Shown here in pieces: positions 1 to 10,731 of a DNA stretch of 64,000 nucleotides. The notes beneath the pieces are model-generated. The model searched no databases, had not been told where the DNA came from, and saw nothing but the letters and a program-made list of their open reading frames with translations. Each line of letters starts with the position of its first letter. Position 1 is the stretch's first letter. Where the stretch lies: the NCBI GenBank assembly GCA_963791545.1, contig CAWBSR010000018.1:310001-374000 (forward strand). The letters are read 5' to 3'. Both the position numbers and the translations under genes were made by a program. This DNA is from JALYXV01 sp963791545. GTDB lineage: Bacteria; Actinomycetota; Acidimicrobiia; Acidimicrobiales; Palsa-688.

Positions 1-371
1 CGAAATGCCCGTGCCAGATCAAGGTGAGCTTCTCCCGTAGCGGAGTCGAGGTCACGATCATGCGGTTGAGCCACCACCGCTGCAAGGCCAGGTGCTGCTG
101 GTTCTCCACGGCCCGGCGCTGCCGCTGGGCGGCCTGGCGGGCCACCGGGTCAGTCGTGGCCACGGACGGCGGGGAGGGTCAGATCGGGGAGCGGGACCGC
201 GTCGCCGGTTGGGTCAGGACCGCCCAGACCGGCCAGCAGCTCCTCCACAGTGGCCCGGTAGCCTGCCTTCACCGCCGCGTCGAGCTCATCGGGGCGGGCG
301 CCGAAGCCGGCCCTGCGAAACAGATGGGCCAGGTCGCTCCGGCTGGGGTCGTTGGCGCTGGCCACGAGCAT
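1..371 (-). pseudogene. DUF1800 family protein, N-terminal fragment with a frameshift, cut by the window edge
   Basis: The frame opens at an ATG (369-371) with MLVASANDPSRSDLAHLFRR followed by AGFGARPDELD, the usual N-terminus of DUF1800 proteins, and stops at about 150. In the next frame the family sequence continues without a gap to the window edge: a Gln/Arg-rich helix, then LQRWWLNRM, TPLREKLTLIWHGHF, which is the conserved DUF1800 core. The junction lies in a run of four Gs at 171-174 (plus strand), so one extra base explains the break. DUF1800 proteins are large, often exported, and of unknown function; they are commonly paired with a DUF1501 gene downstream, which would lie outside this window. 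Either an indel error or a recent mutation. Family assignment is firm, status of the break is not. Confidence 0.7.
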
Positions 372-496
372 CAGTTAGCCAGACAGTTGTGAGGAAGTTG
401 TAATGGGTCGTCCACGTTTGCGTGACGACCGGCGGAAACGCCGCCTGATGGTTCAACCGTACCGGGGGTCCGGGAGCGCCTCCTTTAGGCCCCGGG

Positions 497-2887
<2,391 letters not shown>

Positions 2888-3094
2888 CGTCTCTCCATCT
2901 GTCAGGCTTGCCGTGGCGGCTTCGGTCAGCGCCGCCCGGCTCGACCAGTTTGCCTTCACCGGTGTCGCGCGCGGGCTTCTTTTCGTGCCCCACCTGACGG
3001 CCGGTCGAGCCCGATGACTGCTTCCTCGACCCTGTTGAACACCGGGGCCGATACTCGCTTGCCGTGACCGGCTGAGCCGGGGAGAGTAAAGGTT

Positions 3095-3976
3095 GTGTCA
3101 AGGCGCGGGCAGTGGCTGTTCTTGTCGATGGGCGTGATCTGGGGCGTCCCGTACGTGCTCATCAAGGTGGCGGTGCGGGAGCTGCCGGTGCCAGTCCTGG
3201 TCTTTGCCCGCACCACCCCCGCCGCCCTGCTGCTGCTTCCCATCGCCTGGCGGCGGGGCTACCTCCGGCCCCTGCTGGCCCACTGGCGGGCCGTCCTGGC
3301 CTATACCGCCATCGAGGTCGCCGGTCCCTGGTTCCTGCTGTCGTCCGCCGAGAAGCGCCTGTCGAGCTCCGTCTCCGGCCTCCTGATCGCGATGGTCCCC
3401 CTGATCGGGGCGGGCCTGGCGCTGGCCGTGGGCCAGGAGGAGAGGCTGGATCGCCGGCGGGTCCTCGGCCTGCTGGTGGGCCTGGCGGGCGTGGCGCTGC
3501 TGGTCGGGATCGACCTGCATGGGACCAGCCTGGTGGCGGGAGGGGAAGTGGTGCTGACCGCGGTCGGCTACGCCATCGGGCCCAGGATCATCGCCCGCCG
3601 CTTCGCCGCCCGGCCCGGCCTGGGGCTGGTGGCGGCCTCGATGGTCCTGACTGCGGCCGCCTACGCCCCCATCGCCCTCACCCACCTGCCCCACCACGTC
3701 TCCGCCGAGGTGATCGCGGCGATGGCCGTGCTGACATTGGTGTGCACCTCACTGGCCTTCGTACTCTTCTTCGCCCTGATCGTCGAGGTGGGCGCGGCCC
3801 GGGCCACGGTGATCACCTTCGTCAACCCCGCGGTGGCAGTCGCCCTGGGCGTGATCCTGCTGGGTGAGCCCCTCTCGCTCGGCATCGCCATCGGCTTCCC
3901 GATGATCCTGGCCGGGTCGTTCCTGGCCACCGGCAAGTCCCGCACGTCCGAGGCGGTCGCGCCCGCTCCCGCCTGA
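3095..3976 (+). CDS. EamA/DMT-superfamily transporter
   Basis: A 293-aa membrane protein with about ten hydrophobic segments in two repeats, the layout of EamA (drug/metabolite transporter) permeases. The first helix has the typical SMGVIWGVPYVLIKVAV, and the second repeat ends with FVNPAVAVALGVILLGEPLS, a strong EamA hallmark. Family members export amino acids, nucleosides or small toxic metabolites through the cytoplasmic membrane; the substrate cannot be read from sequence. The GTG start sits after GAGAGTAAAGG. It is transcribed away from the UvrA-like gene across about 200 bases and converges on the phosphoribulokinase gene. Confidence 0.9.
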   Translation: MSRRGQWLFLSMGVIWGVPYVLIKVAVRELPVPVLVFARTTPAALLLLPIAWRRGYLRPLLAHWRAVLAYTAIEVAGPWFLLSSAEKRLSSSVSGLLIAMVPLIGAGLALAVGQEERLDRRRVLGLLVGLAGVALLVGIDLHGTSLVAGGEVVLTAVGYAIGPRIIARRFAARPGLGLVAASMVLTAAAYAPIALTHLPHHVSAEVIAAMAVLTLVCTSLAFVLFFALIVEVGAARATVITFVNPAVAVALGVILLGEPLSLGIAIGFPMILAGSFLATGKSRTSEAVAPAPA

Positions 3977-4004
3977 AAGTCGCGGCCGGCCGCGTCGAGG
4001 CCGT

Positions 4005-4964
4005 CTAGGCCAAATCGGCGGTGAGGCTGATCTGACCCTTGGCCTGGATCAGGTGGAACAACAACAGCAGCTGCGTCACCGCCAGCGCCTCATTGCGGGT
4101 GTCGCTGTCGATCAGGCCCAGCGCCTGGGGCAGTGTCTCGTGGGTGTCGAGCTCGTCCCAGATCGCCTCTTCCACCACCCGGGTCAAAGCGCGCTCTGCG
4201 TAGGCGTGCACGTGGACAACGTCGACCGGTTTACCGTCGTCGTCGCGCACCAGCTTGACGTGCATCGCCTCGCGGATGTTCTCCCCGATGATCTTGGAGA
4301 GGTCCGGGTGGGGGATGGTCGGCCGCAGCTGGATGCTGGCGCTGGGCGGGTCGCCCACCACCTCGCCCCGCAGCTCCACCGGGGCGAAACGCACCACGAT
4401 GTCGGCCTGGCTGCGTTGGGGCCGGATGAACGCCGCCGATTCCGGCTCCCGCTTGGCCAGGTCGGCGATGACCTGCTCCTCGGTATAGCCCCGCTTCTGG
4501 GTGTCCCGCTTGACCTTCCACGCCCGGCGCACGATCTCGGGGGGGTCCAGGTACACCGTGATGTCGAAGCACGCCCGGGACAGCTTGGTGTACAGCGGGA
4601 ACAGGCCCTCGATGATCACGAATTCCTTGGGCTCGACCAACACCGGGCGCCCGAGGGTCCCGTCGTGGTGGTTGTACACCGGCTTCAGGATGGGCTGGCC
4701 CATGCTGAGCAGTTGCAGGTGCTGCTCCATGATCTCGATGTAGTTGCACTCGGGATGCAGTGGTGTGAACGGCAGCGACTTGCGCTCGGTGCGGTCGTAG
4801 CGGTGGTAGTCGTCGACACACACCGACGTGATCCGATCCGGCCCGAGTGCTGCCACCAGGCCCTTGGCGATCGTCGTCTTGCCCGCCGCGCTGTCACCGG
4901 CAATGGCCAGCATGATGGGTCGGGCCACGCTGCCGTTGGCCCGGCTGGCCCGATGGATATTCAT
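4005..4964 (-). CDS. prk: Phosphoribulokinase (cyanobacterial/plant type) or close relative
   Basis: A 319-aa P-loop kinase. Near the N-terminus it has GDSAAGKTT (Walker A), then VDDYHRYDR, ERKSLPFTPLHPECNYIEI, PVYNHHDGTLG and FVIIEGLFPLYT, followed by WKVKRDTQKRGYT and FIRPQRSQADIVVRF. This order and wording match class II phosphoribulokinases, which phosphorylate ribulose 5-phosphate to RuBP in the Calvin cycle; uridine kinase lacks the YNHxxG-type segment in this form. The C-terminus carries an extra helical tail (ALAVTQLLLLFHLIQ). I chose ATG 4962-4964, preceded by GGAGCAG; a 51-residue upstream extension is low-complexity and unlikely. No RuBisCO gene is in the window, so the physiological role is open. 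It lies downstream of an ABC ATPase gene after about 170 non-coding bases. Confidence 0.85.
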   Translation of the reverse strand: MNIHRASRANGSVARPIMLAIAGDSAAGKTTIAKGLVAALGPDRITSVCVDDYHRYDRTERKSLPFTPLHPECNYIEIMEQHLQLLSMGQPILKPVYNHHDGTLGRPVLVEPKEFVIIEGLFPLYTKLSRACFDITVYLDPPEIVRRAWKVKRDTQKRGYTEEQVIADLAKREPESAAFIRPQRSQADIVVRFAPVELRGEVVGDPPSASIQLRPTIPHPDLSKIIGENIREAMHVKLVRDDDGKPVDVVHVHAYAERALTRVVEEAIWDELDTHETLPQALGLIDSDTRNEALAVTQLLLLFHLIQAKGQISLTADLA

Positions 4965-5132
4965 CTGCTCCGGCAATGGGGATCCTTCTGGTAGTGGTGT
5001 CGACGGGCTCGGAATGGTCTGCTGGCCTTCCGGGTGCGGCGACACTGCCACGCCCCAAGTTCCTGGCCCGAAAGGGTACCCACCGGGGGGTTGTACGCAC
5101 CAGTAACAAGCAACCACCCCGCTCGGGCGGAT

Positions 5133-5918
5133 TCATGATGCCCGGCACACCCATCGCCCCCCGGCGCCCTCGAGGCGCAGTGCCAGACCGAAGCACGCCG
5201 ACAGGTTGGCCGAGGTCAGGGCGTCGTTGATAGGCCCGGCTGCCACCACCGTCCCCTGGCGCAGCAGGAGGAGGTGGGAAAAATGGGCGGGTATCTCCTC
5301 CACGTGATGGGTGACCAGCACCATTGGTGGTGACGAGGGGTCGGCCGCCAGCTCCGCCAGCCGGGAAACAAGACGCTCGCGCCCTGCGATGTCGAGCCCC
5401 GCCGCTGGTTCGTCGAGGAGCAACAGGTCGGAGTCGGCCATCAAAGTGCGGGCCAGGAGCACCTGCTGGCGCTCTCCCTCGGACAGCACGCCGAAGGGGC
5501 GGTCCAGCACCGCCGCGAACCCGGCCCGGGTCAGAAGATCCTCGGCTCGCTGGCGGTCGGCGACGGTGTACTCGTGCCACCAGGGCTCGAGCGCCGCGTA
5601 GCGGGCGCTCATCACGACGTCCCGGGCGGTGACCGACGGCACCAGCATCTTGGCTACCGCCGCGCTCACGATTCCGATGCGCTCCCGGAGCCGGCGGACG
5701 TCGACGGTTCCCAACTGGCGACCCAGTACCGCCACCGTGCCCCGGGTGGGGTGGAGATACCCCGAGGCCAGCTGCAGCATGGTGGTCTTCCCCGACCCGT
5801 TGGGGCCGAGAACGGCCCAGCGGTCGGGCGTGGCGACCTGCCACGAGACCGACCGCAGGACGCTCACCGGGCCCCGGACCAGGTCAACGTGGTCGAAGCT
5901 CAACGCCTCACCGGGCAC
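5133..5918 (-). CDS. ABC transporter ATP-binding protein, stand-alone
   Basis: A 261-aa nucleotide-binding subunit: Walker A GPNGSGKTT, Q-loop region RIGIVSAAVAKM, signature LSEGERQQ (the usual SGG replaced by SEG), Walker B LLLLDEPAAGLD and the switch histidine in LVTHHVEEIP. The layout resembles ATPases of the ModF/iron-siderophore type that act without an obvious adjacent permease. The GTG start lies only six bases after the stop of the mannosidase gene, so the two are very probably co-transcribed. No permease or binding protein is encoded nearby, so the substrate is unknown. Confidence 0.85.
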   Translation of the reverse strand: MPGEALSFDHVDLVRGPVSVLRSVSWQVATPDRWAVLGPNGSGKTTMLQLASGYLHPTRGTVAVLGRQLGTVDVRRLRERIGIVSAAVAKMLVPSVTARDVVMSARYAALEPWWHEYTVADRQRAEDLLTRAGFAAVLDRPFGVLSEGERQQVLLARTLMADSDLLLLDEPAAGLDIAGRERLVSRLAELAADPSSPPMVLVTHHVEEIPAHFSHLLLLRQGTVVAAGPINDALTSANLSACFGLALRLEGAGGRWVCRAS

Positions 5919-5924
5919 CGGCGG

Positions 5925-8579
5925 CTACGGCGCCGGGGGCTCGTCGAGACGGGCGGTGGCGATACCGCCCGGTCGCAGCGTGAAGGATTCCTCGAAGCGT
6001 TCCTGGTGGGCGCCCCTCAGGTCGACCAGCCAGCCGCGTTGGCCCTCCAGCACGACCGTCGCCGGCTCCTGGTGGGGATTGAACACCCGGATCTCCAACC
6101 GCTCCTCCACCCGCTGGAGGGCGGACACCTCAGCGCCCCGTACCGTCAGCACGCTGCCCCGCTGCGATCCCCCCACCAGGCCCGCCCCGTTGACCACCTC
6201 GAGGGGCACGAATACATCGTCGGCCAGCCGGTACGGATCCCGACTACCGCGATGAACGGCGTAGCGGACCGACAGCGGGCCCGCCATCTGCGGCCCCTCC
6301 AGGGGCAGGGCGGGGCCTGCCGAGTTGTCGCGGTAGGCCATGCCCGGGCGCGACAGCATCCCCGTCGCCCGCAGCAGGGTCAGCGCCAGCGCCGTCCCCC
6401 CGGCCACCAGCTCGTATTCCAACAGCCCCTCGTGGAGGACGGTCAGGCCGCCCGCGGATACGAAGCGGCGGGAGGGGAAGGTGGGCAACCCGTATTCGTG
6501 GGGGCCACCCTCGGCGGCCAGTCCCCGTGCCACTACCGCAAACGCGCACTCGGCCAGGGACCGCTCAGCCGGCTCCGGCAAGGGAAACCACGCCCGAACC
6601 CGGTGATCCCGGGACCGATTGTCGAACGAGGTGGTGACGCGGACTACATCCTCGCCCGCCCGCAGTTCCACGTCGGTGACCACTTCGACGGTTTGCTCGC
6701 CGACCCGGGTGTCGCCGTCCAGGTGCTGCGGCCAGATGTAATCGGCGGTGAGCCGGACGACGCCGCGGACCGGCCCTGGCTCGACGACGGTGACGGTGAC
6801 GGCCGTGGGCCGGTCGACCAGCGCATCCCCCCCTGGTGGGGAGTAGTTGTACGTGTCGCCCCCGTCGCCGTCGTCGACCAGCCGGCCGAGTCCCGCCACG
6901 GTCGCCCCGCCCACCGGGGTGAGCGACCAGGTGCCCCGGCCGGCGTCGACTTCGACCGTGACGACACCGTTGGCGAGCCCCGTTGGCGTCGCCGTCACCG
7001 GCGGAACCGACAGCGGTGCCGGAGCCCACGCCGCCCAGCCGTAACCGGGCACGTCATCGACACGGACTGCCACCCGCTGCCAGCCCGACCGCCCCGCCCG
7101 GATCCGCAACGGCCGGTCGTGGTGAGCGCCCGCCTGGGCATACGCCTCGGCCAGCACCGACGCCCCGGCCGGAGCCGGGTGGCGCTCGGCGTCGCTCGCG
7201 AAGGCCAGGAAGACGCCTTCCACGGCATCCGCGGTGAGGGTCAGCCGGCCCGCCTGGTTGGGACGGAACCCGGCCGCCTCGAGCTGGGCGAGCAGTGACT
7301 GGATATCCGCCCCGGTCCCGGTCACCTCCATCATTCCTGCCGGCACCTGCGACACCAGCTGGGCGCCGGTCACCGGTGCCTCACCAGGGACGACCACTTC
7401 CACCACGCCGCCGCGGGGCCGGGCCGAGGGGTTGAGCGCGACCGGTCCGGTGACGGGCATGACGGCGGCCGCGGCCCGCAAGGCGCGGCGCCGCAGCACC
7501 TCGGCGATCGTGGTGGCCTCCCCGTAGCGGTGCAGGACGGATGTCCCCACCAGGTCGTGGCTGCACGCGCAGACCGAATCGTGGGCCGAATTGCGGATGA
7601 CATTTTCCCAGGCCAGAGCCAGTTCCGCCCCAGGCCAGCGGGTGGGCGCCAGCCACAGTGCGCACAACGGTTCCGCGACCCGCTCCAGGGCCCGTTCCGC
7701 CCGGGCCGCGGCGATCTTGACGTCGACCCGGTTGGAGGCGACACCCATCAGCAGGTTGGCCCGGGCCCCGCTGCGCAGCTCGCCCCGCCACCACGCCAGG
7801 CCCTCGGTCGGCGCCTTGGCCAGGTACTCGGGGAGCGAACTGACGACAAAATGGAACTGGTCCTGTCCGGCGTTGGCCGCCGCCAGCACCGGGCCCAGCC
7901 ACGGCTGCGGCGCCTGGTGGTCGGTACCGTTCATCCACAGCATCGGCGCCTCGGCGCCTACCGCCAAGGCGGCCGTCTCGAGCTCGTGGGCCGCCACCCG
8001 GCGCACCAGCGCCGTAGGATCTTCGGGGATGGCAGCCCCGTTGCCGTAACCCACCGGCAGGTACTCGGCCCGCACGGTCGAGCCGTCCGGGGCCTGCCAC
8101 CAGAAGGCGCTGCGGTCGACCGCGGCCGGCACCCCCCGCCACACCACGGCGTGTTCGAAGCCCGCCAGGCGCAGCAACTGGGGCATCTGAGCCACGTGGC
8201 CGAACATGTCGGGCAGGTACCCGACGGCCATTGCGCCGCCCAGCTCCACGGCCCGCCGCAACCCCAGTTGCAGGTTGCGGATGATCGTCTCGCCCGAGAC
8301 CAAAAACTCGTCCATGAGGATGTACCACGGGCCCACGGTGAGCCGGCCCGCCTCGGCCAGTCGCCGGAGCCGGTCAAAGGCGGCCGGGCGAAGCTCCAGG
8401 TAATCGTCGACGGCCGCCATCTGGCCGTCCAGGAGGAACCGGTCGTAGCCACCATCGGATTCCAGGGTGGGCAGGAACTCGTCCAGCACCTCGACCAACC
8501 CCATGCGGAATGCCTGGAAGGGCAGGTACCACTCCCGGTCCCAGTGAGTATGGGGGACGACGGCTACGTGGCGGGTCAC
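5925..8579 (-). CDS. Glycoside hydrolase family 38 alpha-mannosidase
   Basis: An 884-aa enzyme with the GH38 N-terminal signature HTHWDREWY (residues 10-18, zinc ligands His and Asp) and the nucleophile motif YLPDMFGH (Asp about 124). The zinc-binding middle and the large C-terminal beta-sandwich (RNSAHDSVC, then repeated beta-strand-rich sequence) match bacterial GH38 enzymes that remove alpha-linked mannose. There is no signal peptide, so it should act in the cytoplasm, for example in turnover of mannose-containing glycans or mannosylglycerate-type compounds. Start is GTG. It is the first gene of a unit with the ABC ATPase six bases downstream. Its start is only 23 bases from the divergent J-domain gene, so both promoters overlap. 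Confidence 0.92.
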   Translation of the reverse strand: MTRHVAVVPHTHWDREWYLPFQAFRMGLVEVLDEFLPTLESDGGYDRFLLDGQMAAVDDYLELRPAAFDRLRRLAEAGRLTVGPWYILMDEFLVSGETIIRNLQLGLRRAVELGGAMAVGYLPDMFGHVAQMPQLLRLAGFEHAVVWRGVPAAVDRSAFWWQAPDGSTVRAEYLPVGYGNGAAIPEDPTALVRRVAAHELETAALAVGAEAPMLWMNGTDHQAPQPWLGPVLAAANAGQDQFHFVVSSLPEYLAKAPTEGLAWWRGELRSGARANLLMGVASNRVDVKIAAARAERALERVAEPLCALWLAPTRWPGAELALAWENVIRNSAHDSVCACSHDLVGTSVLHRYGEATTIAEVLRRRALRAAAAVMPVTGPVALNPSARPRGGVVEVVVPGEAPVTGAQLVSQVPAGMMEVTGTGADIQSLLAQLEAAGFRPNQAGRLTLTADAVEGVFLAFASDAERHPAPAGASVLAEAYAQAGAHHDRPLRIRAGRSGWQRVAVRVDDVPGYGWAAWAPAPLSVPPVTATPTGLANGVVTVEVDAGRGTWSLTPVGGATVAGLGRLVDDGDGGDTYNYSPPGGDALVDRPTAVTVTVVEPGPVRGVVRLTADYIWPQHLDGDTRVGEQTVEVVTDVELRAGEDVVRVTTSFDNRSRDHRVRAWFPLPEPAERSLAECAFAVVARGLAAEGGPHEYGLPTFPSRRFVSAGGLTVLHEGLLEYELVAGGTALALTLLRATGMLSRPGMAYRDNSAGPALPLEGPQMAGPLSVRYAVHRGSRDPYRLADDVFVPLEVVNGAGLVGGSQRGSVLTVRGAEVSALQRVEERLEIRVFNPHQEPATVVLEGQRGWLVDLRGAHQERFEESFTLRPGGIATARLDEPPAP

Positions 8580-8602
8580 GGGCCAACGCTACCGTTGCCG
8601 GT

Positions 8603-9127
8603 ATGTCGAGCGACCCGTGGTCGGTGCTCGGGGTCCCCCCCGGATCATCGCTGGCCGAGGCCCGGGCCGCTCGGCGCCGTCTCGCCAAGCAGGTCCACCC
8701 CGACCTGCACGGCGGCCAGGCCGACCTGTCGGCCCGCATGGCCCTCGTCAACCAGGCGCTGGCCCAGATCGAGGCCCAGTCGGCCAACAGTGCCCGACGA
8801 GAGCCCTCCGCCACCGTGGCCGCCCACCCGTCGGGGCCCACTGACCCCGTCAGCTTCTCGGTGGACTTCCTTCCCGCCGAGGCCTTCGAAGCCTTGTTCC
8901 TGGCGGCCTACGGGCTGGGCGACATCCTGGTGGCCGACGAGCCGTATCTGCTGGAGCTGTACCTCAGCGAGCCGCCGTGCTTCTGCCGGTTGACACTGGT
9001 GCCCGAGGCGGGGGCCAGCCTGGTGACCGTCGAGGTCGCCCCGGCTGCGGGCTCGTTGCCGGGGCCGGAACCGTCGGAGGTGATCGACATCCTGGTGAGC
9101 GAGTTCAACTCCCTGGTGGCGGGCTGA
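8603..9127 (+). CDS. J-domain protein with C-terminal domain of unknown function
   Basis: A 174-aa protein starting MSSDPWSVLGVPPGSS, with an N-terminal J domain whose HPD tripeptide (residues 32-34, QVHPDLHGG) is intact. This motif stimulates Hsp70 ATPase. The rest (after about residue 75, SFSVDFLPAEAFEALFLAAY) is not a DnaJ zinc or substrate domain; it is a compact acidic alpha/beta region ending in a helix, unrecognised. It is therefore a type III J protein that probably recruits DnaK to a specific client. ATG 8603 has no ribosome site and lies 23 bases from the divergent mannosidase start, consistent with a leaderless transcript. Confidence 0.75.
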   Translation: MSSDPWSVLGVPPGSSLAEARAARRRLAKQVHPDLHGGQADLSARMALVNQALAQIEAQSANSARREPSATVAAHPSGPTDPVSFSVDFLPAEAFEALFLAAYGLGDILVADEPYLLELYLSEPPCFCRLTLVPEAGASLVTVEVAPAAGSLPGPEPSEVIDILVSEFNSLVAG

Positions 9128-9300
9128 GGGCCGCCTCCGGCCTTCGGCATGACCCCTGTCACCGGGACTTCCTCCGTGCTATTTTGCCGGGCCGAGGGCG
9201 CAGCATCGCTGGTCGAGCAGTTCCCTCCCGGTGAGAGCCGGGGTCGGTCCGGGACAGGCGTACAGGAGCCCCGGCGGCCGGGAAAGGAGGGGATTGCTTT
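9128..9300 (+). promoter_or_regulatory. Leader region of the cold-shock gene
   Basis: The 173 bases before the cold-shock gene hold no ORF. TATTTT at 9180-9185 is a possible -10 element in an otherwise GC-rich stretch, which would give a leader of about 110 bases. Several short GC inverted repeats follow, and a strong ribosome site AAAGGAGG lies at 9283-9290, ten bases before the ATG. Long structured leaders are known to control csp genes by temperature. The promoter and any thermosensing role are inference. Confidence 0.4.
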
Positions 9301-9510
9301 ATGGCAACAGGACACGTGAAGTGGTTCAACTCTGAAAAGGGTTACGGCTTCATCGCCCAGCAGGGCGGTCCGGATGTGTTCGTGCACTTCAGCGCCATCG
9401 AAGGCTCCGGGTACCGGAACCTCGAGGAAAACGAAGAGGTGGAATTCGAGGTAAGCCAGGGCCCCAAGGGGCTGCAGGCGGCCAATGTCCGCCGCCTGAA
9501 CATGCGGTAA
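9301..9510 (+). CDS. csp: Cold-shock protein, CspA family
   Basis: A 69-aa single cold-shock domain: MATGHVKWFNSEKGYGFIA with RNP1 (KGYGFIA, residues 13-19) and RNP2 (VFVHF, 26-30), ending LQAANVRRLNMR. Such proteins bind single-stranded RNA and DNA and melt RNA structure, either in cold shock or as constitutive RNA chaperones. Length is normal for the family (65-70 aa). It has the strongest ribosome site in this part of the window and stands alone between the J-domain gene and a secreted protein. Confidence 0.97.
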   Translation: MATGHVKWFNSEKGYGFIAQQGGPDVFVHFSAIEGSGYRNLEENEEVEFEVSQGPKGLQAANVRRLNMR

Positions 9511-9579
9511 TGGGGGGATAGCAGGGACCCCTGGCGCCGGAGTCATCTTGCTGCCGGATCGACTCGGGGAGATGAGCGG

Positions 9580-10689
9580 GTGAAGAGACGGGGGGCCCTG
9601 TTGCTGGTCGTCGCCGTGGCGCTGCCGGCGGCCGCGGCCGCGGTGGCCGCCACCTGGCCCATTCCGGGGTCGAACCGGGTGCGGCCGGAAGCGGCCGCGG
9701 GGCGTGTGGTCGGGGCTGGCGGCCGGCCCCCGGTCACCTCGGCGCCCCCCACGACAGTGGCACCGGCCACCACGACCACCGCCGGCCCCCTCGGCCCAGT
9801 CGCCCTCACCGGCTGCCCTCCGTCGCGCCCGCCGCCCGCCGCTACCCCTCCCCACCATCCGGCGGTACTGGTCCCCGAATCGGCGCTGCCCGCCCCGCCC
9901 GCCCCCTCCGTCCGGGTGGCGGACCTCTCGGTGCTGAGTGGCAAGGGCATGTGGATCTGGCAGTCAGACCAGACCAGCGGTGGGCGCGTCGATGCCATCG
10001 TCCGCCAAGCGGTGGCAGCCGGCCTCCGCCAGGTCTGGGTGCGGGTGGGCAGTTCGCTGGACGGCTTCTACGGCCAGACATTCCTCAGCGCCCTGGTGCC
10101 CGCCCTGCACCACGCCGGAGTGGCGGTAATCGGATGGGGTTTCATCTATCTCTATGACCCCGTCGGAGATGTCGCGTGGACCGACCAGGCCCTCTCGTGG
10201 CAGGCCCCGACCGGCGACCGCCTCGATGGCTGGAGTGCCGACATCGAGACCGCCAGCGAGGGCACCGCCTTGTCCGGCAAGCGGGCCTCCACCTACCTGG
10301 GCCTGCTCCGGCCCCACCTGGGCGGCCGCCCGCTGGTGGCCACCGTGTACTCGCCCACCGACTATTGGCTGGCTCATTACCCGTATCAGGCGATGGCCCC
10401 CTATATCGACGCCTTCGCGCCCATGTTGTACTGGGGCTGTATGGAACCGGGCGCCGACGTCAGCCAGGCGCTGACCCGGCTGTCGGGCCTGGCACCGGTG
10501 CACGTCATCGGCCAGGCCTTCGACCTGGGCCCCTACGGAGGTCGGGACGGCTCGCCCGGCGGGGCCGAGATCGCCCGATTCCTCGACGTGGCCCGCCGGG
10601 GTGGGGCCCAGGGCGCCTCGTTCTGGGTGTGGCAGTACATGACCGCCCCCGAGTGGACCGCCCTGACCGCCTATCGCTGGCCGACCTGA
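9580..10689 (+). CDS. Secreted protein with Pro/Thr-rich linker and TIM-barrel-like domain
   Basis: A 369-aa protein. Residues 1-25 form a signal peptide (KRRGALLLVVAVALPAAAAA), residues 50-115 are a Pro/Ala/Thr linker typical of actinobacterial exported proteins, and the remaining 250 residues look like a TIM-barrel glycosyl-hydrolase-like fold: GMWIWQ at its start, VWVRVGSS, GWGFIYLYD, WSADIE, LVATVYSP, FAPMLYWG and FWVWQYM as successive beta-strand ends. The acidic residue in GWSADIE is a candidate catalytic position. I cannot assign a named family or substrate. The GTG start at 9580 begins the charged n-region of the signal peptide. Confidence 0.7.
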   Translation: MKRRGALLLVVAVALPAAAAAVAATWPIPGSNRVRPEAAAGRVVGAGGRPPVTSAPPTTVAPATTTTAGPLGPVALTGCPPSRPPPAATPPHHPAVLVPESALPAPPAPSVRVADLSVLSGKGMWIWQSDQTSGGRVDAIVRQAVAAGLRQVWVRVGSSLDGFYGQTFLSALVPALHHAGVAVIGWGFIYLYDPVGDVAWTDQALSWQAPTGDRLDGWSADIETASEGTALSGKRASTYLGLLRPHLGGRPLVATVYSPTDYWLAHYPYQAMAPYIDAFAPMLYWGCMEPGADVSQALTRLSGLAPVHVIGQAFDLGPYGGRDGSPGGAEIARFLDVARRGGAQGASFWVWQYMTAPEWTALTAYRWPT

Positions 10690-10731
10690 GAGCGGACGAT
10701 CGCGGCTGGAAACGGATAGTTTCGACAACCG

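Noticed and set aside
4005..4964. Uridine kinase
   Set aside because: Class II PRK-type motifs (VDDYHRYDR, YNHHDGTLG) fit better than uridine kinase.
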